A stretch of 35,818 nucleotides of DNA, taken from Clostridium sp. LS. Its GTDB lineage: Bacteria > Bacillota > Clostridia > Clostridiales > Clostridiaceae. The notes under the pieces are model-generated. The model ran no database searches. It worked only from the letters and a program-made list of their open reading frames with translations, and was not told the DNA's origin. The stretch lies in assembly GCF_002760435.1 (NCBI RefSeq), contig NZ_AUUU01000012.1, positions 1-35,818 of the forward strand, given 5' to 3'. Both the position numbers and the translations under genes were made by a program. Of the stretch, positions 6,791-14,968 are shown piece after piece (position 1 is the stretch's first letter; the number at the start of each line of letters is the position of its first letter).

Positions 6791-9021
6791 TATGCTGAGC
6801 AAGTTTCACATTCAGTTACTTCAAGTGATTTTGATCTGACATAATAAATGGATTTAACTCCACATTTACACGCTTCTATGTATAAATTCATTATTTGTCT
6901 CATAGTGTAATTATTTGTGATATATAAATTAAAAGACTGACCTTGGTCTATATGTCTTTGGCGTATCCCATTCATTTTAACTGACCAAGTTTGTTCTATG
7001 TTGTAAGCTGAGTTATAGTACCAATAATTTTCTTCTGAGAGATTCGGTGCTGTTTTAGGAATTATACTTCCTTTCTTTTCTTCTAAATAGAATCTAGCCA
7101 TAATTGGGTCAATTCCTTCTGAAGTTCCTGCAATTGTTGCCGTTGATCCATTTGGTGCAACAGCTATTAGGTAGCCGTTTCTAATACCATACTTATTAAC
7201 TTCACTTCTTAGTATGTTCCATTTATCATCAGTGTAATTTCTTAATTCAAAATAATTCCCGTTATCCCAATCAGAATCTTTAAATACTTCATAAGCTCCC
7301 TTTTCTTTAGATATTTTCATGCTAGCTTTTATTGCATAGTAATTTATTTTTTCATATATTTTATCTGCAAAATCCATATGCTCATCTTCTGTCCAATGTA
7401 TTTTATTATTAGCCAACATGTGATGATATCCACTTGTGCCAAGACCTATAGCTCTATACTTTTTATTGGTTATTTCAGCAAAAGGAACAGAATAATAATT
7501 TAAATCAATAACATTATCCATAGCCCTTATTTGAGTCTCTACAACATATTCCAATTCTTCGTCCTTAAGCACATCTACATTTCCTAGGACAATAGAGGAA
7601 AGGTTACATACAACAAAATCCCCCGGTATTATTTTTTCAACCACAGTATAACTATCTTTATCTTTTAAGATCTCACTCTTTTGTATTTCCATTGGACTCA
7701 TGTTCTGCATTATTTCACTACATAAGTTTGAAGAATATATCATTCCCTTATGTTTATTAGGATTCATTTTATTCGCCGTATCTCTATAAAAAGCAAATGG
7801 CGCGCCTGTTTCAGCTGCACTTTTTATAATTAATCTAACTAAGTCTTTTACTGACATTATTCTTTTTTCTATTCTTTCATCGCTCACACATTCATAATAT
7901 TTCTCTTCCCATTCTACACCGTAAAAATCCTCTAACGCATAACCTTTCACTGACTTTATCTCATGTGGACACATCATGTACCAATCAGCGTTTATATCTT
8001 TTTCAGCAAGTCTCCAAAACAAATCTGGGTAGCAAATACCCGGGAATACATCATGAGCCTTCTTCCTATCATCCCCGTTATTAGTTCTTATTTGAAGAAA
8101 CTCCGGAATATCTTTATGCCACGCATCAAGCCATATAGCAACAGACCCATTTCTAACCCCTAATTGATCAACAGCTATGGCTGTATCATTAAATAGCTTA
8201 ACCCAAGGAATTATACCACCTGAAGCACCTTTAAACCCTCTAATTGGAGCTCCTAATGCTCTAATTTTCCCCATATATATCCCCATACCTCCACCAAATT
8301 TAGAAACTTTAGCAAAGTTATCAAGAGATTTATATATACCTTCTAAACTATCTTCTACAGAGTCAACAAAGCATGAACTTAACTGATAAAACGGTTTTCG
8401 TGCATTAGACATTGTAGGTGTTGCCATAGTAGCCTTTAATGAACTTAGTACATCATAAAATCTCTTTGCCCAATATACCCTATCTTCTTGTTTTTCAGGG
8501 ATTGCAAGATGCATAGCTATTCCCATAAACATTTGCTGAGGGAGTTCTATTGGATTTCTATTATAGTCTTGAACTAAATATCTCTTTGCTAAAAGGTCTA
8601 TTCCACTATAATTAAACAGAAAATCTCTTTCTGGCTTTATCTCATTTTCTAATTCCAAAATATCAGTTTTTGAATAATTCTCTAAAATATATTTGCCATA
8701 TAGACCTCTTTCTGTTAAAAGTTTAATGAATTCATAGTAATTTTTATATAAATCCTCATTGTTATCTAAATTTCTCGTATTTCTTACTTTATCATATAGT
8801 TCATACGTATACATAGTAGCAGCTGCATATTGCCAATTCGGCTCCGTATCTGTAGTTAATTCTAATGCAACTTGGGTTAATGACTTTCTTATATCATTAT
8901 TATTCATTCCATCTCTTACTATGTGCTCTAAAGCATCTAATAATTTCTCTTCAGTATAAATTCCTTCACTGTCTTTAATTTTATAAACTGCATCCTTGCA
9001 TAATTGATTTAAAGCTGACAT
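6790..9021 (-). CDS. nrdA: Class I ribonucleotide reductase, large (catalytic) subunit
   Basis: A 743-residue enzyme that reduces ribonucleoside diphosphates to deoxyribonucleotides. I start at the ATG at 9021, nine bases after GGAGGAG; an in-frame GTG at 9042 would begin within the ribosome binding site. Catalytic features: Cys217 (QLSSCF) and Cys472 (VVCNLSS) as the redox pair, Asn432-Cys434-Glu436 in SNLCSE, the Tyr pair in SIYYVRSKS for radical transfer, and a C-terminal CETC for thioredoxin re-reduction. The N-terminus aligns with only the second half of an ATP-cone and lacks the usual VxKRDG start, so overall dATP inhibition may be lost. A near-consensus promoter with two NrdR-like boxes lies upstream. 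Confidence 0.96.
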   Translation of the reverse strand: MSALNQLCKDAVYKIKDSEGIYTEEKLLDALEHIVRDGMNNNDIRKSLTQVALELTTDTEPNWQYAAATMYTYELYDKVRNTRNLDNNEDLYKNYYEFIKLLTERGLYGKYILENYSKTDILELENEIKPERDFLFNYSGIDLLAKRYLVQDYNRNPIELPQQMFMGIAMHLAIPEKQEDRVYWAKRFYDVLSSLKATMATPTMSNARKPFYQLSSCFVDSVEDSLEGIYKSLDNFAKVSKFGGGMGIYMGKIRALGAPIRGFKGASGGIIPWVKLFNDTAIAVDQLGVRNGSVAIWLDAWHKDIPEFLQIRTNNGDDRKKAHDVFPGICYPDLFWRLAEKDINADWYMMCPHEIKSVKGYALEDFYGVEWEEKYYECVSDERIEKRIMSVKDLVRLIIKSAAETGAPFAFYRDTANKMNPNKHKGMIYSSNLCSEIMQNMSPMEIQKSEILKDKDSYTVVEKIIPGDFVVCNLSSIVLGNVDVLKDEELEYVVETQIRAMDNVIDLNYYSVPFAEITNKKYRAIGLGTSGYHHMLANNKIHWTEDEHMDFADKIYEKINYYAIKASMKISKEKGAYEVFKDSDWDNGNYFELRNYTDDKWNILRSEVNKYGIRNGYLIAVAPNGSTATIAGTSEGIDPIMARFYLEEKKGSIIPKTAPNLSEENYWYYNSAYNIEQTWSVKMNGIRQRHIDQGQSFNLYITNNYTMRQIMNLYIEACKCGVKSIYYVRSKSLEVTECETCSA

Positions 9022-9035
9022 TCCTCGAATCTCCT

Positions 9036-9051
9036 CCACCACATATTGTGT
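9036..9051 (-). promoter_or_regulatory. NrdR-like box, proximal (overlaps the nrdA ribosome binding site)
   Basis: The minus-strand 16-mer ACACAATATGTGGTGG matches the NrdR-box pattern acaCwAtATaTwGtgt at about 13 of 16 positions. It overlaps the end of GGAGGAG. Its centre is 41 bp, close to four helical turns, from the distal box. Confidence 0.65.
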
Positions 9052-9076
9052 TTTTTCAATGCATTTTGTATTCTCT

Positions 9077-9092
9077 ATACAACATATTGTAC
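9077..9092 (-). promoter_or_regulatory. NrdR-like box, distal (directly after the -10 box)
   Basis: The minus-strand 16-mer GTACAATATGTTGTAT matches the NrdR-box pattern at about 12 of 16 positions and shares CAATATGT with the proximal box. It directly abuts the -10 hexamer, so a bound repressor would cover the transcription start. Confidence 0.65.
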
Positions 9093-9121
9093 ATTATAAT
9101 TGCTAGGATAATATTTGTAAA
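9093..9121 (-). promoter_or_regulatory. Sigma-A promoter of nrdA
   Basis: Minus strand: TTTACA (9116-9121), 17-base spacer, TATAAT (9093-9098), a near-perfect vegetative promoter. The predicted start falls inside the distal NrdR-like box, about 65 bases before the nrdA ATG. Confidence 0.8.
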
Positions 9122-9145
9122 ACGCTAAAATTTATAGATATATAT

Positions 9146-9188
9146 GAAAAAAGTAGCTAATCTTTAATTTTACATAGATTAACTACTT
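9146..9188 (-). terminator. Terminator of the two-component operon
   Basis: A 13-bp stem (9151-9163 with 9176-9188) is followed on the minus strand by TTTTTTC. One G-U pair forms only in minus-strand RNA. It separates the histidine kinase gene from the nrdA promoter. Confidence 0.8.
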
Positions 9189-9217
9189 AATTGATATATT
9201 TTATTTATTAACATTTA

Positions 9218-10573
9218 CTATTCTTTATTTATCGGTAGAATTAAATAAATTTTAAACATATCTCCTTCTTTTTTTATCTTAACTTCTCCTCCATGTAATT
9301 CAATTATACTCTTAGTTATAGCCAGCCCTAAACCTGAACCTTCGACTTTTGAATTTCTGGACTTATCTCCTCTTGCAAATCGTTCAAACATCTCTTCCTC
9401 ATTAAAATTCATTTCATAATTTGCTATATTTTTCATTCCAATTTTAATATGGTCATTTTCTAACTTAATGTTAATATATACTCGAGTATTATTTAATGAA
9501 TATTTTAATGCATTAATTATTATGTTTTCTATGGCTCTAGACATCATCTTCCCATCAAGTTCCATATATACTGCATCTTCTTCACTTGTTACTTTAAAAG
9601 AGATGTTCTTTTCTTCATATAACGTACTGTATTCGCCTATCCCCTGATGTATTAATGATAATATATCTATTAACTCTCTATTTAGTTTTATCTTTCCACT
9701 ATTAATCTTTGACATTTCAAATAAATCTTCAATTAATAGTTTTAATTTTAAAGATTTTTTCTCTAATATTGATAAGTATTCTGCTCTTTCCTCTTCTGTT
9801 ATATCATTATTCTTTAGTATATTTACATAATTTATTATTGAAGTTAATGGTGTTTTCAAATCATGAGATACATTAGATATTAATTCAGTTTTTAATTTTT
9901 CATTATGCACGCCATTTTCTAAAATCTCTTTATATCCGGCTTTTATTAAATTAATATTTTCAGCTAATTCTTTTATTGCAGGTGAACCATCAAGCTTAAT
10001 ATCTTCTTGTAGATTTCCCTCTCCAACTTTTCTAAGAGCATCATTTACAATAATTATATCTAATGTCTTTTTTAATGCATACATCATGGTCAGAAATATA
10101 ATTATAATTACAAATACACTCCCTTTAAATGGATATGTCTGAAAAAATCTTACGAAAATATTATTTTCATATCCTCCAGTTGCTAGAAAATATAGATACA
10201 CAATTAATAATATTAGTACTAATGATATAGATATTATTATTGTATTTCTTGTTTCCTTATATTGCAGGCCCTTTCTAATAACAAAAACCATATTCTTAAC
10301 AAAATTGGATTCAATTTGCGGTGCTTTGGGATTCCTTTTTATTATAAGTATACTCTTCGTAATAAATCCGATATACATAAGAAATAACAGACCCAGCTTC
10401 ATTGCATTATCTTGAATTTTATTGGCTGCTAAATCATGCTGTGCCTTATTTATTTGTATATAATCCCCTAAAATTGAAAACAAAACCAATGTTATTAGCG
10501 CTATCACTAATATATCTATTAAATAAATGCTGCTAAAATATTTTTTAATCTTCCTTCTCAATCTTGTATCCAA
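9218..10573 (-). CDS. Membrane sensor histidine kinase
   Basis: A 451-residue kinase. Four membrane helices are predicted (about 18-37, 58-78, 110-131, 151-168), with short connecting segments and no large extracellular sensor, so it may sense the membrane or a partner protein. A HAMP-like linker (about 172-215) leads to the HisKA helix with phospho-acceptor His237 in SNVSHDLKTPLTS. The HATPase domain has the N box IINALKYS and the G box GSGLGLAITKSI. The frame overlaps the response-regulator gene by 29 bases. Start choice is uncertain: the frame opens with TTG at 10573, another TTG lies at 10561, and neither has a good ribosome binding site, so translational coupling is likely. The ligand is unknown. 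Confidence 0.92.
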   Translation of the reverse strand: MDTRLRRKIKKYFSSIYLIDILVIALITLVLFSILGDYIQINKAQHDLAANKIQDNAMKLGLLFLMYIGFITKSILIIKRNPKAPQIESNFVKNMVFVIRKGLQYKETRNTIIISISLVLILLIVYLYFLATGGYENNIFVRFFQTYPFKGSVFVIIIIFLTMMYALKKTLDIIIVNDALRKVGEGNLQEDIKLDGSPAIKELAENINLIKAGYKEILENGVHNEKLKTELISNVSHDLKTPLTSIINYVNILKNNDITEEERAEYLSILEKKSLKLKLLIEDLFEMSKINSGKIKLNRELIDILSLIHQGIGEYSTLYEEKNISFKVTSEEDAVYMELDGKMMSRAIENIIINALKYSLNNTRVYINIKLENDHIKIGMKNIANYEMNFNEEEMFERFARGDKSRNSKVEGSGLGLAITKSIIELHGGEVKIKKEGDMFKIYLILPINKE

Positions 10574-11237
10574 TTCCCCACACCACCTTAATGTATTCAG
10601 GCTCTTTTGTGTTTATTTCAATCTTTTCTCTTATTCTTCTAATATGCACAGTAACAGTATTCTCACTCTTATAAAATATTTCTTCCCACACATTTTCATA
10701 TATTTCTTTTATAGAAAATACTTTACCTAAATTTGAAGCTAATAAATGAAGAATTTTATATTCAGTAGCTGTTACCTTTACATCTTCTCCTCTTAACGTA
10801 ATTTTTTTAGCAATAGTATCAATAACTAAATCCTTAACTTTAATTATATCCTGACCTTCTTCAACACTTAAAGGCTTTTCATAACGTCTTAATTGTGATT
10901 TCACTCTTGCTACTAACTCTAAATGATTAAACGGCTTTGTAATATAATCGTCAGCACCTACGTTTAATCCTAATATTTTATCCGAATCTTCACCCTTTGC
11001 AGATAACATTATTATTGGCAAGTTTTGTTTTTCTCTAATCTTTAAACAAGTTCTTATTCCATCGAGTTTAGGCATCATTACATCTAGTATTATTAAATGT
11101 ATTTTTTCCTCTTCAAGAATATCTAGAGCCTGCAGTCCATCCTCAGCCTTAAATACTTTTAAGCTTTCACCTCTTAAATATATTTCAATTGCATCACGTA
11201 TTTCTTTTTCATCATCAACTACTAATACATTGAACAT
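10545..11237 (-). CDS. OmpR/PhoB-family response regulator
   Basis: A 230-residue DNA-binding regulator. The receiver domain (1-120) has the acidic pair VVDDE, phospho-acceptor Asp52 in LILDVMMP, Ser79 in MLSAKG and Lys101 in ITKPF. The winged-helix domain (about 130-230) shows the usual ATEYKILHLLASNLGKVFS and VTVHIRRIREKIE, ending in VWGIGYKIE. AGGAGG lies seven bases before the ATG. It is co-transcribed with the overlapping kinase gene, and the overall type resembles VanR/PhoP-like regulators. Targets cannot be read from this window. Confidence 0.95.
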   Translation of the reverse strand: MFNVLVVDDEKEIRDAIEIYLRGESLKVFKAEDGLQALDILEEEKIHLIILDVMMPKLDGIRTCLKIREKQNLPIIMLSAKGEDSDKILGLNVGADDYITKPFNHLELVARVKSQLRRYEKPLSVEEGQDIIKVKDLVIDTIAKKITLRGEDVKVTATEYKILHLLASNLGKVFSIKEIYENVWEEIFYKSENTVTVHIRRIREKIEINTKEPEYIKVVWGIGYKIEKED

Positions 11238-11251
11238 ACCAATTCCTCCTA

Positions 11252-11292
11252 AAGTTCACCTTTCATTTTACTTCCTACATTTCCGTGAACTT
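11252..11292. repeat. 8-bp inverted repeat in the response-regulator leader
   Basis: AAGTTCAC and GTGAACTT are separated by 25 bases and lie immediately upstream of the AGGAGG of the response-regulator gene. It could be an operator for autoregulation or a leader hairpin. Confidence 0.4.
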
Positions 11293-11304
11293 ATAACTTT
11301 AAAA

Positions 11305-12084
11305 TTAATTATATACTGCACTTTGGAATTCTTTCGAATTCTTAACCGGGTCAAAATCATGCTCTGTCTTAGCTACATCTTTAACTCCTGGATCCAATTT
11401 TATTGCTTTATTTAGGTAATTCATAGTGTTGGTAACATCTCCTCTTCTACCATAAATGGATGCTATACCGTAGTAGCTCCACACATAATCTTCAACTTCT
11501 AGAGCTTTATTATACCACTCTAATGCCTTATCCATATTTCCATATAATTCATATGTAAGGGCTTTATTGAATCGTGCATACCCATAGTTACTATCAATGC
11601 TTAGGGATTTATCTATATCCTTCATTCCATTATCATAGTCTCCATTATAAGACTTTGCAATTCCTCTTATATTATAGCCCATATTATTGTTTGGAAATTG
11701 ATTTATGAGTTCATTGGCTTTATTAATTGCATTAGTATATTCGTGGGAAAAAAATAATGAATATGCTTCATTGTATAATTCATTTTCTTTTGCAGAATAT
11801 TTTTGTTCCATACTTAATTTAGCGTTGTTATTATCATCATTGTTTGCTTGGGAGTTATCGTCATTGGTTTTTTCTACATCTTCACTTATTGTATTATTTA
11901 TACCTGACTCTTCCTTACTTATGGGACTTGTTATCTCTTCTTGATTATTTCTTTTATTGTTATTATTTATATACCCATTATTCACCAAAAAATTATAAAA
12001 TATTATACCTATTGCTATTATAATTAAAATTAGTAATATTATTATTTTATTTTTTTCTTTTCCTGGTAACTTAATTCTGCCCAT
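11305..12084 (-). CDS. Membrane-anchored TPR protein
   Basis: A 259-residue protein with a basic N-terminus (KLPGKEKNK), one membrane helix (about 13-34) and an Asn/Asp/Ser-rich linker (about 35-95). The C-terminal TPR domain (about 98-255) has clear helix pairs such as GYARFNKALTYELYGNMDKALEWYNKAL and a closing AIKLDPGVKD (first motif spans about 163-190). This suggests an extracytoplasmic protein-interaction module tethered to the membrane. GGGAG precedes the ATG. It lies 44 bases after fumB and just before the response regulator. The specific function is unknown. Confidence 0.8.
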   Translation of the reverse strand: MGRIKLPGKEKNKIIILLILIIIAIGIIFYNFLVNNGYINNNNKRNNQEEITSPISKEESGINNTISEDVEKTNDDNSQANNDDNNNAKLSMEQKYSAKENELYNEAYSLFFSHEYTNAINKANELINQFPNNNMGYNIRGIAKSYNGDYDNGMKDIDKSLSIDSNYGYARFNKALTYELYGNMDKALEWYNKALEVEDYVWSYYGIASIYGRRGDVTNTMNYLNKAIKLDPGVKDVAKTEHDFDPVKNSKEFQSAVYN

Positions 12085-12128
12085 ATGTTTCTCCCTTTTC
12101 TTAATACAACTTTTTAGTTATAGGTACT

Positions 12129-12686
12129 CTATTTAGTTGAATTTATATAATCCTGTTGACCAATTTCGTAAAGATTATTTCCCTCTGCGTCTATAATAAC
12201 GACTAATGGCATATCTTCAACTTCCATTCTTCTTATAGCTTCAGCACCTAAATCCTCATATGCGATGATTTCAGATTTAATAATACTTTTTCCTATTAGC
12301 GCAGCTGCTCCACCGATAGCTCCAAAATAAACTGCTTTATTTCTCTTAATTGCCTCAATTACTTCTTCATTTCTTGCACCCTTACCTATCATTCCTCTCA
12401 AGCCAAGATCCATGAGCGTTGGCGCATATGCATCCATTCTGTAGCTGGTAGTTGGTCCTGCTGAACCTATTACTTTTCCTGGTTTTGCTGGCGATGGGCC
12501 AACATAATATATAGTTTCATCTTTTATATTTAAAGGTAATTCCTTTCCCTCATTTAGTAAATCTATTAATCTTTTGTGTGCCGCATCTCTAGCAGAATAA
12601 ATTACTCCGCTTAATAAAATACTATCTCCAGCCTTTAAAGTAGATATCTTTTCTTGTGTAAGAGGTGTTTGCAATCTTATTTCCAT
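12129..12686 (-). CDS. fumB: Class I fumarate hydratase, beta (C-terminal) subunit
   Basis: A 185-residue subunit of the oxygen-sensitive iron-sulfur fumarase that interconverts fumarate and L-malate. I start at the ATG at 12686, eight bases after GGAGG; the frame is open further upstream but without a site. Motifs: LSGVIYSARDAAHKRL, YYVGPSPAKPGKVIGSAGPTTS (about 63-84), GKGARNEEV and YFGAIGGAAALIGK, all typical of the C-terminal Fe-S hydrolyase domain. It pairs with the alpha subunit upstream, 140 bases away. The two-gene form could also be a tartrate dehydratase; the downstream motifs and context favour fumarase. Confidence 0.88.
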   Translation of the reverse strand: MEIRLQTPLTQEKISTLKAGDSILLSGVIYSARDAAHKRLIDLLNEGKELPLNIKDETIYYVGPSPAKPGKVIGSAGPTTSYRMDAYAPTLMDLGLRGMIGKGARNEEVIEAIKRNKAVYFGAIGGAAALIGKSIIKSEIIAYEDLGAEAIRRMEVEDMPLVVIIDAEGNNLYEIGQQDYINSTK

Positions 12687-12826
12687 TTTTATTTCCTCCA
12701 GTACTATTATAAATCCTCTTAATCCTATACTTATTTCCAAATAAATTCGTATCAGAATATTTATTTAAGTAAATTTTTTGCTAATAGCAAATTTCTTATA
12801 CAAACTTTCAATCTTATCCTTAATTT

Positions 12827-13669
12827 CTATATTATAATTTCTTTATGTCTAGTAGCATGACAATTTATATTTACAGCAACAGGCAATCCTGCAATATGTG
12901 TTGGATATGTCTCAATGTTTAATCCTAAAGCTGTAGTCTTTCCTCCAAATCCTTGTGGTCCAATTCCTAATTCATTTACCTTTTCTAATAATTCTATTTC
13001 CAAATCTCCATAAAATTCATCGTTATTTCTAATATTAACAGGCCTTAATAATGCTTTTTTTGCTAAATAAGCTGCTTTATCAAAGGTTCCTCCTATTCCA
13101 ACACCAATGACCATTGGCGGGCATGGATTAGGACCAGCTGCCTTAACTGTATCTATTATAAACCTCTTAACACCATCTAGACCATCAGAAGGCTTAAGCA
13201 TGCCTATTTTACTCATATTCTCTGATCCAAATCCCTTTGGTGCTAATGTAATTTTAACCTTATCACCATCAACTATATCATAATAAATTATAGCTGGCGT
13301 ATTATCTTTTGTATTTATTCTTTTAATTGGATCTCCAACAACTGATTTTCTTAAAAAGCCCTCTTCATAGCCTCTACGTACACCTTCATTAATTGCATCT
13401 TCAAGTCTTCCCCCAACTAAGTGGACATCTTGTCCTACTTCAACAAAAACACACGCCATTCCAGTATCCTGACACATAGGCATTTCCTCATTGCTAGCGA
13501 TTTCTGAATTAATAATTATCTTATCTAAAACTTCTTTAGCTAACTTCCAAGGTTCCTCTTCCTTTGATTTCTGTAAGGCATTTCTTATATCTGATCCTAA
13601 AAAATAATTAGCTTCAATAGATAAGTTTCTTACAGCATCTCTAATTAATTCAACATTAACTTCTCTCAT
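12827..13669 (-). CDS. fumA: Class I fumarate hydratase, alpha (N-terminal) subunit
   Basis: A 280-residue subunit carrying the 4Fe-4S cluster. The three ligating cysteines are visible: Cys66 in MPMCQDTG, Cys183 in GPNPCPPM and Cys270 in NINCHATRHKE. KGFGSENMS and GIGGTFDKAA are further family motifs. AGAGGAG lies upstream of the ATG. With FumB it supplies fumarase for the partial TCA branch or aspartate/malate metabolism of an anaerobe. A 13-bp inverted repeat sits in its leader. Tartrate dehydratase alpha is the main alternative. Confidence 0.9.
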   Translation of the reverse strand: MREVNVELIRDAVRNLSIEANYFLGSDIRNALQKSKEEEPWKLAKEVLDKIIINSEIASNEEMPMCQDTGMACVFVEVGQDVHLVGGRLEDAINEGVRRGYEEGFLRKSVVGDPIKRINTKDNTPAIIYYDIVDGDKVKITLAPKGFGSENMSKIGMLKPSDGLDGVKRFIIDTVKAAGPNPCPPMVIGVGIGGTFDKAAYLAKKALLRPVNIRNNDEFYGDLEIELLEKVNELGIGPQGFGGKTTALGLNIETYPTHIAGLPVAVNINCHATRHKEIII

Positions 13670-13700
13670 ATAAACAGCTCCTCTATGTATTACTTACATT

Positions 13701-13735
13701 AAGAATAGAATTATCAAAAAACTAATTCTATTCTT
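13701..13735. repeat. Perfect 13-bp inverted repeat upstream of fumA
   Basis: AAGAATAGAATTA and TAATTCTATTCTT are separated by nine bases, about 32 bases before the fumA ATG. No T-run follows on either strand, so it looks like an operator or leader hairpin rather than a terminator. Confidence 0.55.
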
Positions 13736-13945
13736 ATTTATGCTTATCACTACATATAAGTTTAAAATTATTTCTCTTTCTTTACAACCCCAAATGAACT
13801 TATATTTTCACTTATATATTTATCTTTATATAATAAATAATTTAGAGTGCAGAATAATTAAATATTTTAACTACAGATTTTCATATTTATAACTCTTCAC
13901 TACTATATTTAAATTAGATGAATTATTTTGTAAAGGGGTTCAACT

Positions 13946-14128
13946 ATGAGTAATAATATCAAAGATTTAAATAGATTTTTAACTATAATAATTTATTCTT
14001 TAGTAATAATTTTAATATGTTTAATTCTATATAACTTATTTTTACTTATGAATAAAACTTATTCTTCAAATAAATCACCTAGAAACAGTATAAACGTAGG
14101 GACTATTTCTGTAGAATCAAAGAACTAG
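13946..14128 (+). CDS. Small single-pass membrane protein, unknown function
   Basis: A 60-residue ORF that I do not recognise. It has a good ribosome binding site (AAAGGGG, seven bases before ATG), one strong membrane helix (about 11-35, rich in Ile/Leu) and a polar Ser/Asn/Lys tail. It is the only plus-strand gene in the middle of the window, lies in the gap between fumA and cwlD, and its 3' end overlaps the convergent end of cwlD by 26 bases. The ribosome binding site and protein-like composition support it, but there is no family evidence. Confidence 0.6.
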   Translation: MSNNIKDLNRFLTIIIYSLVIILICLILYNLFLLMNKTYSSNKSPRNSINVGTISVESKN

Positions 14129-14789
14129 TCGATTTATCTTCAAAGTATTTATTAACTCCACTTGTTATTCCTTCTACTATTTTATTTTGATGCTCATCGC
14201 TTTTTAATCTTTGTTCTTCTTCATAGTTAGATAGAAAGCCACACTCTACAAGCACACAAGCTCCTTCATACCCATCTCTTAGTATTTTGTATTGATCTTT
14301 AGCAGCTTTAGGAATTCTTTTGTTATTGTCATTTACTGTTTCTTTTAATGAAGCTTGAATATTCTCTGCTAAAACTTTGCTATCATCATTAGATGCATAC
14401 CAAACTTGAGCCCCAAAACAACTTGCTTGCGGAAACATATTTTGATGTATGGAAATAAATATATCACACTTGGTGTCCTTTTTCATTTTACATCTAGCAC
14501 TTAGATCCTTTCCTTTCCTAGAGTCTAACTCAGAATCTTCTTCTCTTGTCATATAAACAGTATAACCTGAATTTTCAAGCTGTTTTTTTAATTTTGTAGA
14601 TATTGTTAGATTAATATCTTTTTCTATTGTCCCATTTTTAGATTTTGCTCCTCCATCAATACCTCCGTGACCTGGATCTATTAATATAATCTTTTGAGTT
14701 TTATTTTCATCACAACTTGCTTTTATTGGTAATCCAAAAATTAAACAAGAGATACATAATAATATTATAACTCCTTTGATTTTCTTCAT
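14103..14789 (-). CDS. cwlD: N-acetylmuramoyl-L-alanine amidase CwlD (spore cortex maturation)
   Basis: A 228-residue secreted zinc amidase that removes peptides from muramic acid so that muramic-delta-lactam can form in spore cortex. The ATG at 14789 follows GGAGGA by seven bases; an in-frame TTG upstream overlaps that site. Residues 1-26 are a signal peptide. The Amidase_3 domain has zinc ligands His41 (DPGHGG), Glu56 (EKDINL) and His115 (SIHQN), and catalytic Glu182 (LVECGFLSN). Its position after rplM-rpsI matches the B. subtilis neighbourhood of cwlD. It indicates a spore former. Confidence 0.9.
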   Translation of the reverse strand: MKKIKGVIILLCISCLIFGLPIKASCDENKTQKIILIDPGHGGIDGGAKSKNGTIEKDINLTISTKLKKQLENSGYTVYMTREEDSELDSRKGKDLSARCKMKKDTKCDIFISIHQNMFPQASCFGAQVWYASNDDSKVLAENIQASLKETVNDNNKRIPKAAKDQYKILRDGYEGACVLVECGFLSNYEEEQRLKSDEHQNKIVEGITSGVNKYFEDKSTSSLILQK

Positions 14790-14823
14790 TAATTGTTCCT
14801 CCAATCTTTTTGAATTCTACAGA

Positions 14824-14852
14824 TATTGTTTGCTATACTATCTTAATTATTC
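14824..14852 (-). promoter_or_regulatory. Possible sporulation (sigma-E-like) promoter of cwlD
   Basis: The minus strand reads GAATAAT, 13 bases, then CAAACAAT, which is close to the sigma-E pattern (GMATATT / CATACAAT) although the spacer is slightly short. It lies about 35 bases before the start. The known sporulation control of cwlD in Bacillus makes it plausible, but the match is imperfect. Confidence 0.25.
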
Positions 14853-14912
14853 AAATTCATTAGTAATAATTTTTATCTGCTTTTGAAGGTCTTCTTATTT
14901 GTGGCTAATTTT

Positions 14913-14951
14913 TATAAAAAAAATTCCACAAACATAAAGTTTGTGGAATTT
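14913..14951 (-). terminator. Terminator of rplM-rpsI
   Basis: A perfect 13-bp stem, AAATTCCACAAAC / GTTTGTGGAATTT, with a five-base loop is followed by a T-run on the minus strand. It ends 17 bases after the rpsI stop and separates the operon from cwlD. Confidence 0.9.
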
Positions 14952-14968
14952 GCATACTCCAATAAATA

